From Azonexaceae bacterium s22 (GTDB taxonomy: Bacteria > Pseudomonadota > Gammaproteobacteria > Burkholderiales > Rhodocyclaceae): a stretch of 64,000 bases of DNA. The stretch lies in assembly GCA_016617495.1 (NCBI GenBank), contig WYCU01000007.1, positions 1-64,000 on the forward strand. The letters run 5' to 3'. Below are positions 57,229 through 64,000 of the stretch, one piece after another. The stretch's first letter is position 1. The number at the start of each line of letters is the position of its first letter. The notes beneath the pieces were generated by a model. The model was given only the letters and a program-made list of their open reading frames with translations. It had not been told where the DNA came from and ran no database searches. The position numbers were made by a program, and so were the translations under genes.

Positions 57229-58634
57229 GCAAAGTCAAGACCATTAGCCTCGTACTCGGCGGCTTCGTTGCCGGCGCACTAATCAGCTTGCATATTCCGG
57301 CGATGGCCGAGAAAGATGCCAAGGCCGGGTTGCCCATCGATGAATTGCGCACCTTCGCCGAAGTGTATGGGGCGATCAAGCAAGGCTACGTCGAACCGGT
57401 CGAAGACAAGACGATGGTCAACAACGCCATTTCCGGCATGCTGTCCAACCTCGACCCGCACTCGGCCTATCTCGATGCCGATGCTTTCAAGGAACTCCAG
57501 GTTGGCACCCAGGGTGAGTTTGGTGGCCTGGGCATTGAAGTGGGCATGGAAGACGGCCTCGTCAAAGTCATTTCCCCGATTGAGGACACCCCGGCTTACC
57601 GCGCAGGGATTAAAGCTGGCGACCTGATCTTCAAGCTGGACGATACCCCGGTCAAGGGACTGACCCTGAGCGATGCTGTGAAAAAAATGCGCGGCAAGCC
57701 CAAGACCGCCATTCGTCTGTCCATTTTGCGCAAAGGCGAGACCAAGCCCATTGAATTGACGCTGGTGCGCGAAGTCATCAGGGTTCAAAGCGTCAAATCG
57801 AAGCTGGTCGAACCGGGTATTGCCTGGATCCGGATCACCCAGTTCCAGGAGAACACGGTCAACGACCTGGCCAAGCACATCAACACCCTGTACAAGAATG
57901 GCAATCTGAAGGGCCTCATTCTCGACCTGCGTAACGACCCGGGCGGCTTGCTCAACGGTGCCATTGGCGTCTCCGCAGCTTTCCTGCCCCCGGGCGTGAA
58001 GATTGTTTCCACCGATGGCCGCACGCCGGATGCCAAGCAGGAATTCCTCGCCCGTCCGCAGGACTACCTGCGCGGCAATCAGGACGACGGCCTGAAGAGT
58101 CTCCCGGTCGACATCAAGAAAGTGCCGATGGTCGTTCTGGTCAACAGCGGCTCGGCCTCGGCTTCCGAAATCGTTGCCGGCGCGCTCCAGGACTACAAAC
58201 GGGCAACCATCCTCGGCACCCAGACGTTCGGCAAGGGCTCGGTGCAATCGGTCATTCCGCTCCCGGGCAACTCGGCCATCAAGCTGACCACTGCACGCTA
58301 CTACACGCCGGAAGGCCGTTCGATCCAGGCCAAGGGCATCACCCCGGATATTGTTGTCGAGGAAACGCCCAACGGGAATAGCAATGCGGCGCGCGTACGC
58401 GAGGCCGACCTCGAACGCCATCTGGTCAACGATCGCGACAAGGAAGCCACGAAGGACAGCAAGCCACAGAACGGCAAGCCGGCAGGCAAACCGGCCAAGG
58501 AAGGCAAAGAGCCCGCAGACGACGAACCGCTCGAGCGCTTGGAGTACGGCAGCGCCAAGGATCATCAATTCCAGCAGGCACTGAATCTTCTCAAAGGCCT
58601 GCCGGTCGTGCAGAATAAGGACAAGGACAACTAG
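57225..58634 (+). CDS. ctpA: C-terminal processing protease (S41)
   Basis: A 469-residue periplasmic protease. The N-terminal membrane/signal segment ends HIPAMA. A PDZ domain (about 90-170) is followed by the Ser-Lys dyad in NSGSASASEIVAGAL and FGKGSVQ. It often works with EnvC-type proteins at the cell wall. The tail (about 400-469) is charged and of low complexity. Confidence 0.95.
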   Translation: MSKVKTISLVLGGFVAGALISLHIPAMAEKDAKAGLPIDELRTFAEVYGAIKQGYVEPVEDKTMVNNAISGMLSNLDPHSAYLDADAFKELQVGTQGEFGGLGIEVGMEDGLVKVISPIEDTPAYRAGIKAGDLIFKLDDTPVKGLTLSDAVKKMRGKPKTAIRLSILRKGETKPIELTLVREVIRVQSVKSKLVEPGIAWIRITQFQENTVNDLAKHINTLYKNGNLKGLILDLRNDPGGLLNGAIGVSAAFLPPGVKIVSTDGRTPDAKQEFLARPQDYLRGNQDDGLKSLPVDIKKVPMVVLVNSGSASASEIVAGALQDYKRATILGTQTFGKGSVQSVIPLPGNSAIKLTTARYYTPEGRSIQAKGITPDIVVEETPNGNSNAARVREADLERHLVNDRDKEATKDSKPQNGKPAGKPAKEGKEPADDEPLERLEYGSAKDHQFQQALNLLKGLPVVQNKDKDN

Positions 58635-58657
58635 TCGTTTTCTTTCCGGGAGGCGCA

Positions 58658-59059
58658 ATGAACACCGGGGATTTGAAAAAGAAGCGGGAAATCCTGTTTT
58701 CCAAGTTTCCTCCGGGCCAGGTCCCGGAAGCGGCGGACGATTTGCAGCGCCTTGACGATGTAGAGGTCGATCCAAAATTCGACAAGCGCATCGTCGGGGT
58801 CAGCTATGAGCTATCCCAGCACACCTTGCGCGAACTGGATGAACATCTGGTCGACAAGGGCTATCACCTCGATAACACGCTCCTGACCAAGCTGACGCGC
58901 GCGCTGATTTACTACGTCGAGGATACCCAGTTGCACAATCTCGGCGCCCCTGAAAAGCGTCTCAAACGTTCATCGCAGGAAGCCTACGTCAAAGCCTGGG
59001 AGCATCATCCGCATGGCGATCATGACGACACCCCGCCGGAGTGGCGCGAGTACAAGTGA
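58658..59059 (+). CDS. Conserved hypothetical protein
   Basis: A 133-residue acidic soluble protein with no signal or membrane segment, and none of the domains I know. It begins MNTGDLKKKREILFSKFP and contains LDEHLVDKGYHLDNTLLTKLTRALIYYVE. The C-terminus is His/Asp-rich (EHHPHGDHDD), which might bind metal. GGAGG precedes the ATG. It lies between ctpA and the moeB-like gene, likely in the same operon. Confidence 0.75.
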   Translation: MNTGDLKKKREILFSKFPPGQVPEAADDLQRLDDVEVDPKFDKRIVGVSYELSQHTLRELDEHLVDKGYHLDNTLLTKLTRALIYYVEDTQLHNLGAPEKRLKRSSQEAYVKAWEHHPHGDHDDTPPEWREYK

Positions 59060-59883
59060 CCGACGAGCAACTTCTACGTTATAGCCGTCATATCCTGCTG
59101 GACGCCTTGGGAATCGAGGGGCAGGAGCGCCTGCTGGCGGCACACGCGTTGATTATCGGCGCCGGTGGCCTTGGCTCCCCGGCCGCCCTTTACCTGGCCT
59201 CTGCCGGCGTGGGGAAAATCACGCTGGTTGACGACGACAGCGTCGATTTCACCAACCTGCAGCGGCAGATTCTCCATACCCAGTCCCGCGTCGGCCAGCC
59301 CAAGGCTGCTTCCGGACGAGCGGCATTACGCGCGATCAACCCGGACATCGAGATCGTTGGCCTGGAAGCCCGACTTGGCGGTCGCGAACTCGATGCCTTG
59401 GTGGCAACTGCCGATGTCGTACTGGACTGCACGGACAATTTCGCCACGCGCCATGCCATCAACCGTGCTTGTGTACATCATCGTAAACCGCTGGTCTCTG
59501 GCGCCGCCATCCGCTTCGATGGTCAGGTAAGCGTCTACGATCTCACTCAAGGCGATGCGCCCTGCTATCACTGCCTGTTTCCGGAAGGGGAAGATGTCGA
59601 GGAGGTTCGCTGTGCGGTAATGGGGGTATTTGCACCGCTGACGGGCATCATCGGCAGCACCCAAGCTGCCGAGGCTCTGAAACTGCTCGCCGGCATCGGC
59701 GACTCCCTGAGCGGACGTCTGCTTCTGCTTGATGCGTTGGAAATGACCTGGCGTACGGTGCGCTTCCGGAAAGATCCCGGTTGCGCCGTATGCGGCCCTA
59801 CACCGGACGGGCAAGCACCCGGATATCTGCCCCGATCTGACGAAGATCGCGAATCTTCAAGTCCCGCCTGTCTTGCAGGCTGA
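59056..59883 (+). CDS. MoeB/ThiF-family adenylyltransferase
   Basis: A 275-residue E1-like enzyme. GAGGLGSPAALYL is the ATP loop, DDDSVDFTNLQRQILH is typical, and zinc cysteines are CYHC and CAVC. It adenylates the C-terminal Gly of a sulfur carrier (MoaD or ThiS). The context does not say which. The GTG at 59056 overlaps the previous stop; GTG 59041 is the alternative. Its last 86 bases overlap ribD on the opposite strand. Confidence 0.9.
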   Translation: MTDEQLLRYSRHILLDALGIEGQERLLAAHALIIGAGGLGSPAALYLASAGVGKITLVDDDSVDFTNLQRQILHTQSRVGQPKAASGRAALRAINPDIEIVGLEARLGGRELDALVATADVVLDCTDNFATRHAINRACVHHRKPLVSGAAIRFDGQVSVYDLTQGDAPCYHCLFPEGEDVEEVRCAVMGVFAPLTGIIGSTQAAEALKLLAGIGDSLSGRLLLLDALEMTWRTVRFRKDPGCAVCGPTPDGQAPGYLPRSDEDRESSSPACLAG

Positions 59884-60886
59884 ATAGCGCCGGCAAATTG
59901 AACAACCCGGCCGCGTCGTCGCCGACCAGGCAGGGCGCGAGATACAACAGCAACTCGTCAACCAGGCCTTCACGCAGCAAGGAGCCATTCAATTTGAAGC
60001 CGGCTTCGGCGTGAACTTCGTTGATGCCCCGACGGCCCAGCTCCGCTAACAATGCGGCGAGATCAACCTTGCCGGAGGCATTGGGGGCATAAACGACTTC
60101 GGCGCCGCGCTCGCGCAGCAATTTGGCCCGTTTTTCATCGTCGACCGCGACAAATACCAATACCGGCCCACCATCCAGGATGCGCGCGCTTAACGGCAGT
60201 TCCATGCGGCTGTCGACCACCACCTTCAGCGGTTGGCGCGATGCGGGGACATCCCGGACGTTGAGTTGCGGATCGTCGTCGCGAACCGTACCGATGCCGG
60301 TCAGGATGGCGCAGGCCCGTGCCCGCCAGCGCTGCCCGTCCCGGCGCGCGTCGCCACCGGTAATCCATTGACTGACGCCATTGTTCAGGGCCGTTTTCCC
60401 ATCCAGGCTGGCCGCCGCCTTGAGCCGCAACCACGGACGACCGCGGGTCATGCGCGAAACAAATCCGATATTCAGTTCCCGGGCTTCCGATTCCAGCAAG
60501 CCACTCGCGGTTTCAACCCCGGCAGCGGCCAAACGGGCCAGGCCCTGCCCGGCAACCAGCGGATTGGGATCGGACATCGCCGCCACGACACGTCGGACGC
60601 CGGCGGCCAGCAACGCATCGGCACACGGCGGCGTTCGCCCGTGATGACTACAAGGTTCGAGCGTGACATAGGCCGTCGCCCCACGCGCCCGCTCCCCTGC
60701 CCTGCGCAAGGCATGCACTTCGGCATGCGGCTCGCCGGCGCGCTCATGCCACCCCTCGCCCACAATTTCATCCGCCTTGACCAAAATACAACCGACGCGC
60801 GGGTTGGGGGTCGTCGTCCACAACCCACGCTCGGCCAGGCGCAGGGCATGCGCCATCATGCCGTGATCGGCGGCTGAGAAACTCAT
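59798..60886 (-). CDS. ribD: Riboflavin biosynthesis deaminase/reductase RibD
   Basis: A 362-residue bifunctional enzyme. The zinc deaminase domain (about 1-145) has EPHAEVHAL and [14 protein letters not shown]. The reductase domain follows ([15 protein letters not shown]). It carries out two early steps of riboflavin synthesis. It overlaps nrdR by 4 bases. A repeated-word copy is read FVAVDD. Confidence 0.96.
   Translation of the reverse strand: MSFSAADHGMMAHALRLAERGLWTTTPNPRVGCILVKADEIVGEGWHERAGEPHAEVHALRRAGERARGATAYVTLEPCSHHGRTPPCADALLAAGVRRVVAAMSDPNPLVAGQGLARLAAAGVETASGLLESEARELNIGFVSRMTRGRPWLRLKAAASLDGKTALNNGVSQWITGGDARRDGQRWRARACAILTGIGTVRDDDPQLNVRDVPASRQPLKVVVDSRMELPLSARILDGGPVLVFVAVDDEKRAKLLRERGAEVVYAPNASGKVDLAALLAELGRRGINEVHAEAGFKLNGSLLREGLVDELLLYLAPCLVGDDAAGLFNLPALFSLQDRRDLKIRDLRQIGADIRVLARPV
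60140..60153 (+). repeat. Repeated word copy 14 (GTCGACCGCGACAA)
   Basis: Plus-strand copy antisense to ribD, with TTTTT just upstream and AATTTGG a turn further. Confidence 0.85.
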
Positions 60887-61347
60887 TTTTTCCGGGGAGA
60901 GGGCGAAACTTCGCGGATGGCTCGCGAGAAGGCATCCACGTCTTCGAAATTCCGATAGACCGAGGCGAAGCGGATATACGCCACCTTGTCGAGCTTTTTC
61001 AGTTCGCGCATGACCAGTTCACCCAATTGCTGCGTGCTGACCTCGCGCTCTCCGGCGGTCAACAGGCGCTCCTCGATATCGGCCACCGCAGCATCGACCG
61101 ATTCCATGGACACCGGGCGCTTGCGCAAAGCCAGTTCCAGGCTGGCGCGCAGTTTGGCTCGGCTGTAATCGGTACGCAGGCCGTTTTTCTTGACCACCTG
61201 CGGCAACTGAATTTCCGCCCGCTCGTAGGTCGTGAAGCGCTTGTCGCAGGCATTGCACTTGCGCCGCCGCCGGACGACATCGCCTTCGTCATTGAGGCGG
61301 GTATCGGCAACCGCCGTATCTTCGGCGCCGCAGAATGGACACTTCAT
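60883..61347 (-). CDS. nrdR: Ribonucleotide reductase repressor NrdR
   Basis: A 154-residue repressor. The zinc ribbon has [11 protein letters not shown] and [13 protein letters not shown], and the ATP-cone domain follows. It senses ATP/dATP and represses nrd genes. It starts at ATG 61347 and lies between glyA and ribD, as in many proteobacteria. Confidence 0.97.
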   Translation of the reverse strand: MKCPFCGAEDTAVADTRLNDEGDVVRRRRKCNACDKRFTTYERAEIQLPQVVKKNGLRTDYSRAKLRASLELALRKRPVSMESVDAAVADIEERLLTAGEREVSTQQLGELVMRELKKLDKVAYIRFASVYRNFEDVDAFSRAIREVSPSPRKK

Positions 61348-61391
61348 GAGGAACTCCGGGAAACGCACCCAAGCGAGCGTGGATACGAAAA

Positions 61392-61430
61392 CGCCCCCGA
61401 AACCGCCCGGGTCCGGGCGGCATGGGGGCG
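61392..61430. repeat. Nested double hairpin between glyA and nrdR
   Basis: An outer 7-bp stem (CGCCCCC/GGGGGCG) encloses an inner 8-bp stem (CCGCCCGG/CCGGGCGG). No T-run follows in either direction. It may be an RNA-processing or partial termination element in the glyA-nrdR transcript. Confidence 0.7.
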
Positions 61431-61455
61431 CACTGCCGAGATGGCTAACGAGGCG

Positions 61456-62706
61456 TTAGGCACCGTAGACAGGGAATTTCTTGCACAGGGCCGAGACCTT
61501 TTCGCGGACTTGGGCGGCAACGGCCTCATCGTTCGGCGCGTCGAGCACGTCGGCGATCAGGTGCGCGATCTGCTCGGCTTCGATCTCGGTGAAGCCACGG
61601 GTCGTCATCGCCGGCGAACCGATGCGGATACCGGAGGTGACGAACGGCTTTTGCGGATCGTTCGGGATGCCGTTCTTGTTAACGGTAATGTGGGCACGGC
61701 CCAGCGCCGCTTCGGCCTCCTTGCCGGTCAGGTTCTTCGGACGCAGGTCGACGAGGAAGACGTGGCTCTCGGTACGGCCGGAGACGATGCGCAAGCCGCG
61801 CTCTTCGGACAGCACGCGCGCCATGACGCGGGCGTTGTTGATGACCTGTTCCTGATAGTTCTTGAACTCCGGCGAAGCGGCTTCCTTGAAGGCAACGGCC
61901 TTGGCGGCGATGACGTGCATCAGCGGGCCGCCTTGCAGGCCCGGGAAGATGGCGGAGTTGATCGCCTTCTCGTGCTCGGCCTTCATCAGGATGATGCCGC
62001 CGCGCGGACCGCGCAGCGTCTTGTGCGTGGTCGAGGTGACGACATCGGCGTGCGGCACCGGGTTCGGGTAGAAACCAGCGGCAATCAGGCCGGCGTAGTG
62101 CGCCATATCGACCCAGAAGATGGCGCCGACTTCCTTGGCGATCTTGGCAAAACGCTCGAAGTCGATGCGCAGGGCGTAGGCGGAGGCACCGGCGACAATG
62201 ATCTTCGGCTTGTGCTCGCGGGCCAGCGCTTCCATCTTGTCGTAGTCGATTTCTTCCTTTTCGTTCAGGCCGTAGGCGACGACGTTGAACCACTTGCCGG
62301 ACATGTTGAGCGGCATGCCGTGCGTCAGGTGACCGCCTTCGGCGAGGCTCATGCCCATGATGGTGTCGCCGGGCTTGGCAAAGGCCATCAGCACCGCCTG
62401 GTTGGCCTGCGAACCGGAGTTCGGCTGGACGTTGGCGGCATCGGCGCCGAACAGCTTCTTCAGGCGGTCAATGGCGATCTGCTCTGCCACGTCGACGTAT
62501 TCGCAGCCACCGTAGTAGCGCTTGCCGGGGTAGCCTTCGGCGTACTTGTTGGTCAGCTGGGAGCCTTGGGCTTCCATGACGGCCTTGCTGACGTAGTTTT
62601 CGGACGCGATCAGTTCGATGTGATCTTCCTGACGCTGGTTTTCAGCCGTGATGGCCTGCCAGAGTTCGGGATCAACTTTTGCCAGGGTGTCTTTCGCGGA
62701 AAACAT
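61456..62706 (-). CDS. glyA: Serine hydroxymethyltransferase
   Basis: A 416-residue PLP enzyme that converts serine and THF to glycine and methylene-THF. [16 protein letters not shown] holds the PLP lysine, and [18 protein letters not shown] is typical. It heads the glyA-nrdR-ribD series on the minus strand. Confidence 0.98.
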   Translation of the reverse strand: MFSAKDTLAKVDPELWQAITAENQRQEDHIELIASENYVSKAVMEAQGSQLTNKYAEGYPGKRYYGGCEYVDVAEQIAIDRLKKLFGADAANVQPNSGSQANQAVLMAFAKPGDTIMGMSLAEGGHLTHGMPLNMSGKWFNVVAYGLNEKEEIDYDKMEALAREHKPKIIVAGASAYALRIDFERFAKIAKEVGAIFWVDMAHYAGLIAAGFYPNPVPHADVVTSTTHKTLRGPRGGIILMKAEHEKAINSAIFPGLQGGPLMHVIAAKAVAFKEAASPEFKNYQEQVINNARVMARVLSEERGLRIVSGRTESHVFLVDLRPKNLTGKEAEAALGRAHITVNKNGIPNDPQKPFVTSGIRIGSPAMTTRGFTEIEAEQIAHLIADVLDAPNDEAVAAQVREKVSALCKKFPVYGA

Positions 62707-62748
62707 GGGGAATGCCTCAAGCCATTGAAGAAAAGGGGGAAGATTCTA

Positions 62749-63405
62749 TCACGAAGGCAATTCATCAAGGGCGCCCGGCGCCAGATGCGCCGTTTCGCCC
62801 CAGGATTCAATATGCCAGCAGCCGTCGACCGCGACAATCCAGTTGAGGCCGGCGTTGGGAATCAGAAAATCGCGCGGCATTTCCAGCGGGTTGCCGCGCA
62901 CGAAGCGGTTGATGATATCCAGCACACCGCCGTGCACCACAACGGCGATTTTTTCGCCGATATGCGACTCGGCAAGCGCCTGAATTTTGCCGGTGACTCG
63001 CGCATACAGGGCACACAGGCTTTCGCCGTTCTCGAAATCGTATTCCGCGTTACGCCCCTCAAATGCGGCGTACCCCTCGGGATGGCGCTGACGCGCCTCG
63101 TCGTAAGTCATGCCTTCAAAAATGCCGTAACGACGTTCGCGGAGTTCCGGCACGGGCGAGGGCACCAGACCCAGCGCTTGCCCGATCGCCTCGGCCGTAT
63201 GCCAGGCGCGCTTGAGGTCACTCCCGTAAAGCGCGACAATCCCGGCCCCTTGCAGCCAGCGACCGGCAGCAGCGGCCTGCCGATGCCCGGTCTGATTAAG
63301 GGCGATATCGATCTGGCCCTGAATACGGCGCTCGGCATTCCATTCGGTTTCACCGTGGCGCACCAGGCAGATGCGGGTTGTCCGGCTTGTAGGGATTTCC
63401 ACCAT
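62749..63405 (-). CDS. Histidine phosphatase (phosphoglycerate mutase-like)
   Basis: A 218-residue histidine-phosphatase protein. The catalytic motif is LVRHGETEWNAERRIQGQ, with the second His in VVVHGGVLD. It could be a cofactor-dependent mutase, or an alpha-ribazole or sugar phosphatase. The ATG at 63405 has GGAG. A repeated-word copy near the C-terminus is read IVAVDG. Confidence 0.9.
   Translation of the reverse strand: MVEIPTSRTTRICLVRHGETEWNAERRIQGQIDIALNQTGHRQAAAAGRWLQGAGIVALYGSDLKRAWHTAEAIGQALGLVPSPVPELRERRYGIFEGMTYDEARQRHPEGYAAFEGRNAEYDFENGESLCALYARVTGKIQALAESHIGEKIAVVVHGGVLDIINRFVRGNPLEMPRDFLIPNAGLNWIVAVDGCWHIESWGETAHLAPGALDELPS
62824..62837 (+). repeat. Repeated word copy 15 (GTCGACCGCGACAA)
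   Basis: Plus-strand copy antisense to the histidine-phosphatase tail. No T-run nearby. Confidence 0.85.
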
Positions 63406-63507
63406 GGTCGCTCCATGCCCTTCGCGGTAAATTGCGCCGGGTAGAAATTTACATTCATCCCGGACACCTTCAGAAGCCGGATATTTTAACAACCGAGGAG
63501 GATTTTC

Positions 63508-64000
63508 GTGACTCTTCTGCTCAAGCTGTCGCAACTGATCGACGGGCTTACGGAACGCGTCGGCAAAGGCGCATTCTGGCTGGTCCTGATCATGACCATC
63601 ATCAGCGCCGGCAACGCCGTCGTACGCTTTTTGATTAATTACAGTTCAAACGGCCTGCTGGAAATCCAGTGGTATCTCTTTGCTGCCGTGTTCCTGCTCT
63701 GCGCCCCTTATACGCTGCAAAAGAACGAGCACGTTCGGATCGACGTGCTCTCCGGCAAGCTCTCGCCACGCGGTCTCGCCATCATCGACATCATTGGCAC
63801 GCTGTTCTTCCTCCTGCCGATGGTCATTCTCATCCTCTGGCTGTCGATCCCGCTCGTTGCGGAGTCGTACCGCATCACCGAAATGTCCGCGAACGCCGGT
63901 GGCCTGATTCGCTGGCCGGTCAAGCTGCTCCTGCCCATCGGCTTCACGCTGCTTGCCTTGCAGGGGCTGTCCGAACTCATCAAGCGTATCGCTTTCCTGC
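63508..64000 (+). CDS. TRAP transporter small permease (DctQ), cut by window end
   Basis: At least 164 residues of a four-helix DctQ-type subunit. WLVLIMTIISAGNAVVRF, NGLLEIQWYLFAAVFLL and NEHVRIDVLSGKLSPRG are the family pattern. With DctM and a binding protein it takes up organic acids. The GTG at 63508 follows GGAGGA. The large permease should lie downstream, outside the window. Confidence 0.92.
   Translation, partial: MTLLLKLSQLIDGLTERVGKGAFWLVLIMTIISAGNAVVRFLINYSSNGLLEIQWYLFAAVFLLCAPYTLQKNEHVRIDVLSGKLSPRGLAIIDIIGTLFFLLPMVILILWLSIPLVAESYRITEMSANAGGLIRWPVKLLLPIGFTLLALQGLSELIKRIAFL

Noticed and set aside
57279-58775. A 498-codon frame on the minus strand
   Set aside because: Antisense to ctpA, which has clear PDZ and S41 motifs.
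61027-63444. An 805-codon open frame on the plus strand
   Set aside because: It is antisense to nrdR, glyA and the histidine phosphatase and follows their codon pattern. It is a high-GC shadow with no homology I recognise.

Overview
The window looks like chromosome of a betaproteobacterium, most likely of the Rhodocyclales (Dechloromonas/Azonexus-like). This is inferred from the high GC content, the gene families, and the linked order mla operon - ABC exporter - bolA - murA - his genes - hinT - tatABC - DegS-like protease - Nif3, an order I associate with that group. I see no rRNA, tRNA, CRISPR array or prophage. The only mobile DNA is the 5' edge of an IS3-family element at the left end.

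Layout. 1-5977, all on the minus strand: IS3 edge, type IV pilin accessory protein TfpZ, major pilin PilA, then a signalling block (GAF/HD-GYP c-di-GMP phosphodiesterase, class II cyclic-nucleotide phosphodiesterase-like MBL protein, FHA protein, PP2C phosphatase). 6051-12110, minus: ornithine cyclodeaminase-like protein, TerC, SucD/SucC, MATE exporter, FAH-family protein. 12231-16755: FimV-like protein, Nif3, DegS/AlgW-like protease, class II glutamine amidotransferase. 16778-26733: tatC-B-A, hinT, hisE-I-F-A-H-B (minus), hisC and a Cys-cluster protein (plus), a split ChrA pair, hisD and hisG (minus). 26781-31065: an accessory block (DJ-1/PfpI, PNPOx-like, MocR regulator, candidate attenuator, chorismate mutase, EamA transporter). 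31129-37794, minus: murA, bolA/ibaG, ABC-2 exporter, mlaB-C-A-D-E-F. 37905-52683, plus: a sigma-54 response regulator and an MSHA-type pilus machinery operon (mshM, L, N, E, G, then mshI/J/K-like genes and two pseudopilin-like proteins). 52702-55638, minus: gpsA, SH3 protein, secB, grxC, rhodanese, ArsR. 55765-59883, plus: envC, ctpA, a small unknown gene, moeB/thiF-like. 59798-63405, minus: ribD, nrdR, glyA, histidine phosphatase. 63508-end: TRAP small permease, cut by the window.

Working together: the window holds histidine biosynthesis (nine his genes), Tat export, outer-membrane lipid asymmetry (Mla) and two type IV pilus systems. Next to the pilin is second-messenger and phosphorylation signalling.

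The most unusual signal is not a gene. A 13-14 base word, GTYGACCGCGACAA, occurs 15 times on both strands, roughly every 4 kb, mostly inside unrelated genes at poorly conserved positions. Many copies have T-tracts on the 5' side. It looks like a DNA-uptake-type or other genome-wide recognition sequence that I do not know to be described. A second candidate novelty is a leader peptide/terminator arrangement in front of the chorismate mutase and exporter genes.
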